A DNA stretch of 64,000 nt, taken from assembly GCF_000981585.1 (NCBI RefSeq), contig NZ_LN831776.1, forward strand, positions 1,813,001 to 1,877,000. The letters are read 5' to 3'. The stretch comes from Paenibacillus riograndensis SBR5. Lineage in GTDB: Bacteria; Bacillota; Bacilli; Paenibacillales; Paenibacillaceae. Of the stretch, positions 8,853-17,226 are shown in pieces. A program made the translations under genes and the position numbers. The notes below the pieces were generated by a model that worked only from the letters and a program-made list of their open reading frames with translations, had not been told where the DNA came from and ran no database searches. Within the stretch, counting starts at the first letter, position 1, and the number at the start of each line of letters is the position of its first letter.

Positions 8853-8869
8853 CGTAGGAATGCTACAAT
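8841..8869 (+). promoter_or_regulatory. Promoter of tRNA-Gly
   Basis: TTGCAT, an exact 17-nt spacer, then TACAAT, ending 23 nt before the mature tRNA 5' end. Confidence 0.7.
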
Positions 8870-8892
8870 ACTTTTTGTCTTCACTTTCTGTT

Positions 8893-8966
8893 GCGGGTGT
8901 AGTTCAATGGTAGAACTTCAGCCTTCCAAGCTGATAGCGTGGGTTCGATTCCCATCACCCGCTCCA
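8893..8966 (+). tRNA. tRNA-Gly (anticodon TCC)
   Basis: A 74-nt cloverleaf with an encoded CCA end. The acceptor stem pairs GCGGGTG (8893-8899) with CACCCGC (8956-8962), with discriminator T. The anticodon stem TCAGC/GCTGA encloses loop CTTCCAA, giving anticodon TCC (8925-8927). The T arm contains GGTTCGATTCC. It is a single tRNA gene, not part of a cluster. Confidence 0.97.
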
Positions 8967-8982
8967 TACTTAACTTCGAAAT

Positions 8983-9008
8983 CCTTGTTGCACAAGGGTT
9001 TTTTATTT
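8983..9008 (+). terminator. Terminator after tRNA-Gly
   Basis: CCTTGT-TGC-ACAAGG followed by GTTTTTTATTT, 17 nt after the CCA end. Confidence 0.85.
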
Positions 9009-9087
9009 GCGTATTTTTCGCCAAACCGTTGACTGCTTTTTATTCATGGGGCTTATGCCATCTCCATCGTTCAAATGAGGCGGCGGG

Positions 9088-9125
9088 CCGAAAAGACGGA
9101 TCGGAACCCTCACGATCGATCCGTC
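9088..9125 (-). terminator. Terminator of the SLH hydrolase gene
   Basis: Read on the minus strand, GACGGATCG pairs with CGATCCGTC and is followed by TTTTC, just after the hydrolase stop codon. Confidence 0.75.
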
Positions 9126-9136
9126 TGAATATTCAG

Positions 9137-11113
9137 TTACTTTTCAATTTGCCGAATTGACTTCAGGAGCTGGCTAAGCAATGCAGCCGCTTCTTGTTTG
9201 AGCATGATATCTTTCGGTCTATAGTCTACCGAACCTGTTGAAGACGTCTGTACATCGGGACCGAACAATCGCTTACCGACGACAAATTGCAGGCCTTCAG
9301 CTGCCCAAGAAGAGTACGGGCCTTTCAAGTCGGATTGCACTGGAGCGGCGCTCAGGACAATTTTGACCAATCGCCAGACAAGGGTTGCTGCTTCTTCACG
9401 AGTGACCGGTTGGTCAGGATTGAACATTCCGTTTGTAAGTCCATTAGCAATGCCAATTTCGTATGCTGTCTGGATATATGCCTCGTATTCATTTCCTTTG
9501 GTGTCTGCAAACGAAGAGGGTTTCTGAGAAAGCGGATAAGTGGATAAACGAACGAGCATAGCTATGAATTGGCCGCGGGTGATCGGCTTGTCCGGCTCAA
9601 AACTGCCGGAACCTCCTTGGATGGCTCCTGATTGAGCGAGCTCATAAATGTACTCAGCATAAGGATGGTCATCGGGTACGTCTTGGAATTTGGGCATCTC
9701 GGGGGCCTTCATCGACCAACTGCCAGGCTTGTTGTAAGCAAAGTAAAGGATGTTTCCATCGGCGCCCGGTTTAAATCCTGCGGCAACTCCCTCTTCGTCA
9801 TAGAAAAGCAAGTCTTCCGCTTGCCGCAAAGTATGATTACCCGAAGGGGCTTTGACGATCAATGCTCCGTCCACGGCCGAAATATCATAACTCCATCCCG
9901 GACTGCGCAAATCGCGGTATGTTCCCTCGAAGCGAAGCAACTGCTGCTTGGTCGGTTCCGGTTGCACGAAAGCCGGGCCTGTTCCCTTTTTCGGGAAGTA
10001 ACGATTCATGAATTGCTCGAAGAAAGGCAGGCGCAAATTGCCTTTGTCGCTGTTAAAAGCGAGAAAAACCCCTGTCTTCTCATCAGGCAGCAGCCATATG
10101 TTCGAATGGAAGCCAGGCAAATCGCCGCCCTTCTCTACGACATTGTATCCGTTGTAATATTTGGTATAGTTCGATTCCAAGCCGTAGCCGGCTCCTGGAA
10201 TTTTAGGGTGAATCGTAACGCTGTTATGTTCCATCGCCCGTATAGAAGCCTCGGTCAGGATACGAGGTTTGCTAGCAGGGTCATCGTTCAGCATGGCCAT
10301 AAGAAACTTGGCCATATCGGCTCCAGTGGAAAACATACCGCCGGCCGGCCTGTTAACCGGTACATTGACAGGTTGCGGGGCCTGCTTAAGGGAGCTGTCG
10401 TAGGGAGTAGCGATCGCTTTCTTGACTTTATCGGTGAAGATGAAATCACTGTTGTTCATGCCGAGAGGCGCAAACAAGTTCTTCATCATATACTCTTCAA
10501 ACGGAAGACCGGATACCTTTTCAATAATATACCCTTGCAAATCATAGCCGTAGTTATTGTAGTTGAACGCTTCCCCAGGCTTTGTGATGACGGTCGGTAC
10601 GGTTTCCTTGATAAAGTCTCTTAGCGAATATGTTTTTTGGGGATCTTCTGCGGTACCTGCGTCGAACCCGCCCGTGTGAGTCATTAGATGCTTCAAAGTG
10701 AGCGGCCCCCCGGTTTTATTCGGGATTTGAACATCCGGTAAATAGGCTTGAACGTCCTTGTCCAGGTCCAGTTTTCCTTTTTCAGCCAATTGCATAACCC
10801 CTACAGCAGTAAACAATTTGGATACGGATGCCACGCGGAAGACGGTATGATCGGAGTCGAACGGTTTTTTGGAGCCGACATCCGCATAGCCATACCCTTT
10901 ATTCAGCAAGACCTGCCCGTTTTTCACGACGACGAGAACTGCGCCTGCAAGTTGGTCTTTTACTTCTTTTTGCTGAAAAAATGTATTCGCGAATGCTTCG
11001 ATTTCAGCCTTGCCGAGGTTGACAGGGGAAGCGTTCTTTTCTGGATCTGCCGCTGCAGCAACGGATGGAACCAGCAGAACAGCAGCAAGAATGAACGGGA
11101 TCATTTTTTTCAT
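9137..11113 (-). CDS. Secreted serine beta-lactamase-family hydrolase with C-terminal SLH repeats
   Basis: The 658-aa product starts with a signal peptide (MKKMIPFILAAVLLVPSVA, then AAA). The beta-lactamase/DD-peptidase-like domain (residues ~30-370) has the nucleophile motif SVSK (SxxK), the second catalytic YNN box (FNYNNYGYD) and a late GGDLPG segment. After a linker come S-layer-homology repeats (FEPDKPITRGQF, then MFNPDQPVTREEA, and a weaker third). SLH domains bind pyruvylated cell-wall polymer, so the enzyme is probably displayed on the surface. It may act on a peptide, ester or D-amino-acid substrate; beta-lactam hydrolysis is not implied. The second ATG (11113) is chosen because AAGGAGAG precedes it; the first ATG at 11131 overlaps that site. 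Confidence 0.85.
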   Translation of the reverse strand: MKKMIPFILAAVLLVPSVAAAADPEKNASPVNLGKAEIEAFANTFFQQKEVKDQLAGAVLVVVKNGQVLLNKGYGYADVGSKKPFDSDHTVFRVASVSKLFTAVGVMQLAEKGKLDLDKDVQAYLPDVQIPNKTGGPLTLKHLMTHTGGFDAGTAEDPQKTYSLRDFIKETVPTVITKPGEAFNYNNYGYDLQGYIIEKVSGLPFEEYMMKNLFAPLGMNNSDFIFTDKVKKAIATPYDSSLKQAPQPVNVPVNRPAGGMFSTGADMAKFLMAMLNDDPASKPRILTEASIRAMEHNSVTIHPKIPGAGYGLESNYTKYYNGYNVVEKGGDLPGFHSNIWLLPDEKTGVFLAFNSDKGNLRLPFFEQFMNRYFPKKGTGPAFVQPEPTKQQLLRFEGTYRDLRSPGWSYDISAVDGALIVKAPSGNHTLRQAEDLLFYDEEGVAAGFKPGADGNILYFAYNKPGSWSMKAPEMPKFQDVPDDHPYAEYIYELAQSGAIQGGSGSFEPDKPITRGQFIAMLVRLSTYPLSQKPSSFADTKGNEYEAYIQTAYEIGIANGLTNGMFNPDQPVTREEAATLVWRLVKIVLSAAPVQSDLKGPYSSWAAEGLQFVVGKRLFGPDVQTSSTGSVDYRPKDIMLKQEAAALLSQLLKSIRQIEK

Positions 11114-11302
11114 TGTAACTCTCCTTTTCATGAATAATGGATTACAGTCGTATGCCCGACCCGAAGCTTAACCGCTTGCCTCCTTTCCTTGATAGACCAA
11201 GTATAGAAACGAAAACATAAGGAGAACTTAAGCCAATTATTAATAATATCTTAAGATCGCCTCTCCTATGGATTAGTTATTAAACTTATATATACATAAA
11301 TC

Positions 11303-11347
11303 TAAAAAAAGCTAGGGTCTCCGCATTATGCGGAAACCCTGGCTTTT
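11303..11347. terminator. Bidirectional terminator 5' of intron copy 1
   Basis: An arm beginning AGCTAGGGT and its partner ending ACCCTGGCT form a ~17-bp stem with a few mismatches. T4 follows on the plus strand and T7 on the minus strand. On the minus strand it is suited to end the M20 dipeptidase transcript, from which the intron now separates it. Confidence 0.75.
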
Positions 11348-11359
11348 AATGTATAGGGC

Positions 11360-13285
11360 GTGCCCAGAAAGCACGTATCTTCTAGCCGGTGAAAGTCCGG
11401 TCACGGGAGGGGCCAAGCCCCCGTGTAGCTGGGATGCCTGCGTACGGCGAAATCTGTGCGTAGAAGCGCATCGACAAAAGTCCGGTCAGAGACAGGGCGA
11501 GCAACCTGCTAGGCCGTAACATGAAGTGAATCCTGCCGCGTCGTCACAAAGGCCCCGCAAGGGGGGAGAGAGGAAGTCGAGCCTCGCCTATACGGGTGAA
11601 GACCACGGAAGCTGCAGAGAACTTGGAACGGCAGTGAAGAATCCTCCGGCGTATGGGGATCGGCATGGAAGGAAAGAAGACGCAGTGAACTGGGGAGACC
11701 CTCCCCCACACGGGAGGAATTTTTTTTTTAGAAACCCGTAAAGAGACGCTCTATAAGTCCAAAAGATGAAATGAACCGTCTGTGGGAAGGGAGTCCGAGG
11801 GGCTCATAATACCGAAGAACCTAAGGACAACATAACCTTAGGGAGGGAAGGAGCCCTGCTTTGTTTATGCTTTTGGAGGAGGTACGAGTGAGTGAATGCC
11901 AAAGGGCTAACGACACCAAAGGAAAAAGTTCAAGAACTCCAAGAAAAGCTAGGTCATGCGGCCAAGGAGAACAAGAAGCGTAAATTTCATGCGCTGTATG
12001 ACAAGGTCTACCGCCCGGATGTGCTGTGTGAAGCCTGGAAACGGGTGAAAGCGAATAAGGGAGCAGCAGGAGTAGATGCCGTGACGCTCGCAGACATCGA
12101 GGAACGAGGAGAAACGAACTTCCTTAAGACCTGTGAGCGAGAATTGAAAGAAGGCAGCTACCATCCGCAGCCTGTGCGGCGGCACTATATCCCAAAGAAA
12201 GACGGGAAGCCAAGGCCGCTGGGCATACCCACCGTGCGCGACCGAGTCATACAGATGGCAACCAAACTCGTGATTGAGCCCATCTTCGAAGCAGACTTCG
12301 AAGAAGTATCCTTCGGATTTCGCCCGAAGCGAAGTGCGAAAGGAGCGCTGGAACGAATCCGGAAAGCCTGCAACCGCAAAGGAAATTGGGTAGTCGACGT
12401 CGATATCCAAGGTTACTTCGACAACATTAATCAAGAGAAGCTCATGAAACTGGTACAGATGCGTATCAATGACAGGAGAATCTTGAAGTTAATACGGAAA
12501 TGGCTTCAGGCGGGAGTTATGGAAGAAGGAAACGTGAGGCGTTCCGATTTAGGGACACCACAAGGTGGCGTCATCTCACCGCTGTTGGCGAATATCTACT
12601 TGAACTACTTTGACCGGCTATGGGAGAAACACGGAAGTGGATTGGGGGAACTGACCAGGTATGCAGACGATTTCGTCGTAGTCTGTAAAACGAAAAAGGA
12701 CGCCGAACATGCCTATGAGCTCATAAGCAGAATCATGGAACGTCTGGAGTTAACTCTACATCCGACCAAAACCCGCATTGTAGGCCTGTGGACAGGAGAC
12801 GAAGGATTCGACTTTTTAGGAATGCACCATCGAAAAACGAAAGCAGAAACTTCCCAAGGGAAGGTATATTACACCACACAGCAATGGCTAACGAAAAAGG
12901 CAGAGGAGCGCATCCGAGGCGTGGTCAAAGAAAGATTAGCCCCTCCGAGCATGCGCTCAAGAACGTTGGCGGAACAGGTGGAATGGCTCAATCCAAAGAT
13001 TCAAGGATGGAGAAATTATTACTACACGAACTACAGCCAAAAGAGATTAGCGAAACTGGATTGGTATATTTTGCAAAGATTAACCCGGTGGTACGCGAAG
13101 AAGAGACAACGCGGGAGATGGATGAGGTCCAGGTCAGAAGTTAAATATTTGACCATCCAATATGGACTAAAAACGCTATTGTAATCTGCATGCCCATGAA
13201 TGACGAACATCGGAAAGCCGTATGAGGGAAAACCTCACGTACGGTTTGATGAGGAGGGGCTGGGTTGCACCAGCCCTTTACTCTA
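11360..13285 (+). mobile_element. Group II intron, copy 1
   Basis: The intron begins GTGCCCAG and carries an intron-encoded protein in domain IV. Domain V (13214-13247) reads AAAGCCGTATGAGG, a GAAAACC loop, then TCACGTACGGTTT. A domain VI hairpin (GGGGCTGG with CCAGCCC) precedes the 3' end. Boundaries come from comparison with copy 2 at 39050-40975: the sequences agree from TAGGGC through CTCTA(G) and differ outside. It lies 13 nt after a terminator T-run. A shared TAGGGC just upstream is either the recognised exon site or the first intron bases. No difference between the copies was noticed on reading. Confidence 0.88.
11892..13184 (+). CDS. ltrA: Group II intron reverse transcriptase/maturase (copy 1)
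   Basis: A 430-aa multifunctional intron protein. The RT domain has [42 protein letters not shown] and the catalytic YADDFVV box. The maturase (X/GIIM) region follows, with IQGWRNYY and [15 protein letters not shown] near the end. No HNH endonuclease domain is present, so integration must use ssDNA at forks or another nick source. It binds its own intron RNA to promote splicing and retrohoming. GTG start with GGAGGAGGT upstream. The intact frame suggests recent activity. Confidence 0.95.
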   Translation: MNAKGLTTPKEKVQELQEKLGHAAKENKKRKFHALYDKVYRPDVLCEAWKRVKANKGAAGVDAVTLADIEERGETNFLKTCERELKEGSYHPQPVRRHYIPKKDGKPRPLGIPTVRDRVIQMATKLVIEPIFEADFEEVSFGFRPKRSAKGALERIRKACNRKGNWVVDVDIQGYFDNINQEKLMKLVQMRINDRRILKLIRKWLQAGVMEEGNVRRSDLGTPQGGVISPLLANIYLNYFDRLWEKHGSGLGELTRYADDFVVVCKTKKDAEHAYELISRIMERLELTLHPTKTRIVGLWTGDEGFDFLGMHHRKTKAETSQGKVYYTTQQWLTKKAEERIRGVVKERLAPPSMRSRTLAEQVEWLNPKIQGWRNYYYTNYSQKRLAKLDWYILQRLTRWYAKKRQRGRWMRSRSEVKYLTIQYGLKTLL

Positions 13286-13297
13286 GGACAGGAGGTC

Positions 13298-14653
13298 TTA
13301 GACAGTCTTCAGGAACTCGACAATGGTCAGTAGGCCTTTATCGAAGTTCTCCAGGTTGAAATGCTCATCCGGTGCATGCAGGTTCTCGTCATCCAGGCCA
13401 AAGCCCATCAGCACCACCGGTGCTTGAAGAATGCGGGAGAAGCTTTCCATGATCGGAATGGACCCGCCGTCTTTGGTGAAAAGGGCGCGGGTGCCGTATA
13501 CTTTGCCATAGGCGTCAGCCGCTGTCTGCAAAATGGGGTTCGAAGGGTCAATGTTGAAGGCGCGGGCTTTTTCCATCTGTTTTACCTGGACTTTTGCTCC
13601 TGCCTGGATGTTGGCCTTGAGATGAGCCTCAACAACATCCAGAATATGCTGAGGGTCCTGGTCGCCGACAAGGCGGCAGGTGATTTTGGCATGGGCTTCT
13701 TTAGGGATGACGGTCTTGCTGCCTTCACCCTGGAACCCGCCGTAGACACCGTTCAATTCAAGGGTTGGCCGGGCGCCGACCCGTTCCACAAAACTGTATC
13801 CCTCTTCGCCGTACAGCTGCTCCAAACCAAGGCCTGTCCGGATCTTCTCTTCATCCACACCCTGCTTCGCAAATTCTTCACGCAGCAGCGGGGAGAGCTC
13901 GGGAACACCATCGTAGAAGCCTTCAACGGCAACGCGCCCCTTGTCGTCATGAAGCGAGCTTAGCAAAGAAACCAGCGCATGCAGTGCATTCGGCACACCG
14001 CCGCCGTACGAACCGGAGTGGAGATCAGTCAATGCGGTATTGACGCTGACTTCAAGCGAGCAGAGACCGCGAAGGCCGGTGCAGATGGCCGGGCGTCCGC
14101 GTTCCAGCAGGGAAGTATCCGAGACCAGCACAGCGTCTGCTGCGAGCTTGTCTTTGCTGGCTTCCAGGAAAGACGGCAGATGGACGCTTCCAATTTCCTC
14201 TTCGCCTTCGATGCACAGCTTGATATTGACCGGCAGAGTGCCTTCCTGCTTGAGAATGGCCTCAATGGCTTTGATGTGCATGAACACCTGGCCTTTGTCG
14301 TCGGTAGCTCCGCGGGCGTACAGCTTGCCGTCACGGATTTCCGGTTCAAACGGCGGAGTCGTCCACAGGTTAAGCGGATCAACCGGCTGCACATCATAGT
14401 GGCCGTAGACCAGGATGGTCGGCTTGCCGGGGGCATGAAGGTAGTCGGCGTAAATGACCGGATGGCCTGCGGTAGGGTATAGTTCAATGTTCTCCAGCCC
14501 GGCACGCTTCAGGGTATCCAGCAGCCAGTGTGCTGCAGATAATACATCTTCCTTGTGGCTAGAGAGCGCCGAAATGCTGGGGATGGACAGCCATTGCTTC
14601 AGTTCGGCCAGTTGAGCTTCGCGCTCAGTCTGAAAGTAGGTTTCGTAAGACAT
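13298..14653 (-). CDS. M20 family dipeptidase
   Basis: A 451-aa cytoplasmic metallopeptidase that hydrolyses dipeptides or similar short N-acyl amino acids using two Zn(II). Motifs in order: VYGHYDVQPVDP (metal His/Asp, residues ~82-93), GATDDKGQ (bridging Asp), EGEEEIGS (catalytic and metal Glu pair), SDTSLL (metal Asp), and GGSIP before a late conserved HAPDE. The lid dimerisation domain is in its normal place. The start has AAGGAGGT 12 nt upstream. The stop codon lies 12 nt from the 3' end of intron copy 1, so the gene's probable terminator (11303-11347) is now nearly 2 kb away. Confidence 0.92.
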   Translation of the reverse strand: MSYETYFQTEREAQLAELKQWLSIPSISALSSHKEDVLSAAHWLLDTLKRAGLENIELYPTAGHPVIYADYLHAPGKPTILVYGHYDVQPVDPLNLWTTPPFEPEIRDGKLYARGATDDKGQVFMHIKAIEAILKQEGTLPVNIKLCIEGEEEIGSVHLPSFLEASKDKLAADAVLVSDTSLLERGRPAICTGLRGLCSLEVSVNTALTDLHSGSYGGGVPNALHALVSLLSSLHDDKGRVAVEGFYDGVPELSPLLREEFAKQGVDEEKIRTGLGLEQLYGEEGYSFVERVGARPTLELNGVYGGFQGEGSKTVIPKEAHAKITCRLVGDQDPQHILDVVEAHLKANIQAGAKVQVKQMEKARAFNIDPSNPILQTAADAYGKVYGTRALFTKDGGSIPIMESFSRILQAPVVLMGFGLDDENLHAPDEHFNLENFDKGLLTIVEFLKTV

Positions 14654-14684
14654 AGTGAATATGTACCTCCTTGGGTTTCACTGC

Positions 14685-14708
14685 GAAAAACCGGCTGAAT
14701 CAGCCGGC
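14685..14708 (-). promoter_or_regulatory. Terminator-like hairpin inside the M20 leader
   Basis: On the minus strand CCGGCTGATTCAGCCGG is followed directly by TTTTT, between the promoter and the ATG of the dipeptidase. The flanks ACTGCG and CGCAGT can also pair around it. It could act as an attenuator or simply shape the 5' UTR. Confidence 0.4.
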
Positions 14709-14758
14709 ATGGCATTACGGCTTGCGCCGCAGTCTTTTTTTGGCAGTGTATTGCCTCC

Positions 14759-14787
14759 ATTATACTGGAGAACCCAGGATGGATCAA
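14759..14787 (-). promoter_or_regulatory. Sigma-A promoter of the M20 dipeptidase
   Basis: On the minus strand: TTGATC, a 17-nt spacer, then a perfect TATAAT. This predicts a ~100-nt leader. Confidence 0.75.
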
Positions 14788-14989
14788 AACGGAATCGGCA
14801 AAAGTCTGACAAAGGATAGTTTCAGGAGATCCGCTGTCAGCCCCTTTCAGGTTGTTGATTACCTACAGTAACCATGATAAGCTTAGCTGGCTTAAGCGGC
14901 AAAGGGCACTGCTGGTATGGCAGGTGCTGTAATTCAGTATAAGAGGCAGATTCTCCGCATCAAGCGGAAGCGACAGGAGCGAAAATGAA

Positions 14990-15985
14990 GTGTCAGTGAA
15001 TTCAAATAGTAGCCATGACCCCGGAATGCATATGCAAAATAATCAGGAACAGCCATTATATATATACACCTACGCTTGTACTGGGGACGAAGAATCCCTA
15101 TGCGGAATGGAGCTGCGCTGTCTGTTTGGCCGGGAAATTCCGGCGGCGATCTTTGGGAGCCGGACCCAAGTGGAGGTCAGCCGCAGTCCGTTTATCAAGG
15201 AGCGGATTGACGTCATGTACTCCGGGGACCGTCTGGAGGATATCTATAAGCAGACTGAGCAGGTAGAGGTGGAAGGGCAGACGTTCAAGGTGATTTTTGT
15301 GAAGACGAACGATTTGTCCCCGGAAGAAAAAATAGAGTATGATGAACGCAGAGCAATCGAGCGGGAAATCGGACTGCGCATCGAGGGAGAGGCGGATGTG
15401 AACCATCCGGAGCGGGTATACGGCATTGTAACCCTGGGCGGCCGCTGGTACTTCGGAGTGTATCATAAGAACAAGGCAACCTGGTTCCGGCAGATGAACA
15501 AACCGCGCAGCTACTCGATTGCGCTGAGCACGCGTGTTGCGCGGGCGGCGGTCAATATGGCGGTTCCGCATCCTGAAGGTGTGAGGGCGATAGATCCCTG
15601 CTGCGGCATAGGCACAGTAATGGTGGAGGCGCTGTCCATGGGCATTGACATTGTAGGCCGGGACATTAATCCGCAAATTGCCGCCGGTGCACGCACGAAT
15701 ATCGCCCATTTCGGATTTAACAGTGTGGTTACCCTGGGCGATATTGCGGACATTCAGGAGCATTATGACGTTGCTATCGTGGACATGCCCTATAATTTAT
15801 ATTCGCGGATTACGCCCGAGGAGCAGCTGGCGATTCTGGTTCATACCCGCCGTATTGCTGACCGTGCTGTCATTGTCGCGATTGAAGCGGTGGATGAGAT
15901 GATTGCTGAAGCAGGCTTCGCCATTATCGACCGCTGCGTAGCAAAGAAAGGCGCATTCTCCCGTCATTTGATGCTGTGTGAGTAA
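14990..15985 (+). CDS. Trm11-like RNA methyltransferase (UPF0020 family)
   Basis: A 331-aa protein whose C-terminal half is a Rossmann SAM-dependent methyltransferase: motif I DPCCGIGTVMVEA (residues ~201-213), acidic motif II VGRDIN, and motif IV DMPYN, a variant of the (N/D)PPY box of base N-methyltransferases. These features fit the UPF0020/Trm11-type enzymes that form m2G in RNA. The N-terminal half holds a degenerate THUMP-like region rather than a recognisable complete one. Start GTG at 14990 with AGGAG 10 nt upstream. The Nudix gene follows 12 nt later on the same strand, so they probably share a transcript. The exact RNA target is unknown. Confidence 0.82.
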   Translation: MSVNSNSSHDPGMHMQNNQEQPLYIYTYACTGDEESLCGMELRCLFGREIPAAIFGSRTQVEVSRSPFIKERIDVMYSGDRLEDIYKQTEQVEVEGQTFKVIFVKTNDLSPEEKIEYDERRAIEREIGLRIEGEADVNHPERVYGIVTLGGRWYFGVYHKNKATWFRQMNKPRSYSIALSTRVARAAVNMAVPHPEGVRAIDPCCGIGTVMVEALSMGIDIVGRDINPQIAAGARTNIAHFGFNSVVTLGDIADIQEHYDVAIVDMPYNLYSRITPEEQLAILVHTRRIADRAVIVAIEAVDEMIAEAGFAIIDRCVAKKGAFSRHLMLCE

Positions 15986-15997
15986 ACAGGACTTTGT

Positions 15998-16645
15998 ATG
16001 TCTATACTGAGGAAAGACGGTGCAGCTATGGAACAGAAGTGGTTAACCTGGGCCAAGGAAATTCAGGCGATTGCCCAGACGGGGCTTGCCTATGCCAAGG
16101 ATGTATATGATATCGAACGTTATCAGGCGCTGCGGGAGCTGAGCGTGGATATTCTGGCGGGCTATACCTTTGAGAGCAAGGAGAAGATCAGGCTTGCTTT
16201 TGCGGGCGAGGAGGGCTACAGTACTCCCAAGGTAGATGTGCGCGGTGTGATTTTCCATGAAGAGAAGATTCTGCTGGTTCGTGAAAAGCTGGATGGCCAC
16301 TGGGCGCTCCCCGGAGGCTGGGCCGATATCGGACTGTCTCCAAGGGAAGTGGCGGTGAAGGAGATCGCTGAGGAATCAGGCTTTCAAGCCGAGGCTTTGC
16401 GTCTGCTGGCTGTGCTGGACAAGAAGTTCCATCACCATCCGCCGGAGCCGTACCATGTGTACAAAATGTTCATCTTATGCCGGATAACCGGCGGCGCTGC
16501 GGCGGAGGGCGTGGAGACGAACGGGGTGGCTTTTTTTGCCGAGGATGAACTGCCGGAGCTGTCGGAAGAACGGAACACACGGGAGCAGTTGCGGATCATG
16601 TTCGAATATTTGCGGAATCCTGAAAAACCGGTCATTTTGGACTAG
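15998..16645 (+). CDS. Nudix hydrolase with N-terminal helical domain (YjhB-like)
   Basis: A ~215-aa protein. The N-terminal ~70 residues match the helical extension (WLTWAKEIQAIAQTGLAYAKD) found in a Nudix subgroup, followed by the Nudix fold. The Nudix box reads GWADIGLSPREVAVKEIAEESG: Leu replaces the first Glu of the consensus and Lys replaces Arg, while the metal-binding EIAEES core is intact. This subgroup often acts on ADP-ribose or related nucleoside diphosphates. The ATG at 15998 has AGGA 6 nt upstream; an alternative ATG at 16028 begins MEQKWLTW, where many relatives start. It follows the methyltransferase closely. Confidence 0.88.
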   Translation: MSILRKDGAAMEQKWLTWAKEIQAIAQTGLAYAKDVYDIERYQALRELSVDILAGYTFESKEKIRLAFAGEEGYSTPKVDVRGVIFHEEKILLVREKLDGHWALPGGWADIGLSPREVAVKEIAEESGFQAEALRLLAVLDKKFHHHPPEPYHVYKMFILCRITGGAAAEGVETNGVAFFAEDELPELSEERNTREQLRIMFEYLRNPEKPVILD

Positions 16646-16848
16646 GAATTTACATATGCTGTAGGAATAAGATAATTTATAAGTTTTAAATGAGACAAAA
16701 ACTGGTTAATAATAAATATGTAAGCCTTTACAATATGGAGCCGCTGAGCCTTTATATCTAAAAAAATCGCCGAAAATTTAACTTTTTGGGCCAGGCGGTC
16801 TACATTTTTTCCTCTGCTCTGTCGATAGTTATTTTAGGAGGGGATCGC

Positions 16849-17001
16849 ATGGAACAAGAAGAGCTAAGACTTCCGCTTAAGCAGGAGGGCATGACACGTC
16901 CTGCAGAAGGCAACATTGCCACTGGACTGGTATGGGGCGTCCTCATCAGTATTCCTTTATGGATCTCGGTTATTGGCTGGGTTATGGGTTTCTGGCACTA
17001 G
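16849..17001 (+). CDS. Small single-pass membrane protein, 50 aa
   Basis: An ATG with a strong TAGGAGGGG ribosome site opens a 50-codon frame with its own terminator 50 nt after the stop. The first ~25 residues are polar and acidic (MEQEELRLPLKQEG). Then comes one strongly hydrophobic helix (TGLVWGVLISIPLWISVIGW). The family is not recognised. The clean initiation signals and the terminator support a real gene. Confidence 0.65.
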   Translation: MEQEELRLPLKQEGMTRPAEGNIATGLVWGVLISIPLWISVIGWVMGFWH

Positions 17002-17050
17002 AATTAACCGCAGAGCTACAACTTCCACCACTACTTGCAACTATACAATG

Positions 17051-17086
17051 AAGGCTGCCTCTTCGTGATGAAGAAGCAGCCTTTTT
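17051..17086 (+). terminator. Rho-independent terminator
   Basis: AAGGCTGC-CTCTTC and GAAGAAGCAGCC form the stem, followed by TTTTT. Confidence 0.85.
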
Positions 17087-17226
17087 GAATTCGCATCTCT
17101 GATTATTTGCAGTATATCAGCTCAAAGTTTTCACAAACCACCCGCATGCCCGGATCAAAGGTCATGATTTGCCTTCCAATATTCAGCGATTATTTCTGTC
17201 ATTGTTATCATCTGTCCTTTCAGGGC

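Noticed and set aside
9137..11113. Beta-lactamase conferring resistance
   Set aside because: SxxK/YxN folds include many esterases and D-peptidases. The SLH anchor and sequence give no support for beta-lactam hydrolysis.
11328..11741. Short frames at the 5' end of each intron (also 38997-39431)
   Set aside because: They lie in the structured ribozyme RNA and are identical in both copies by descent. They do not resemble proteins.
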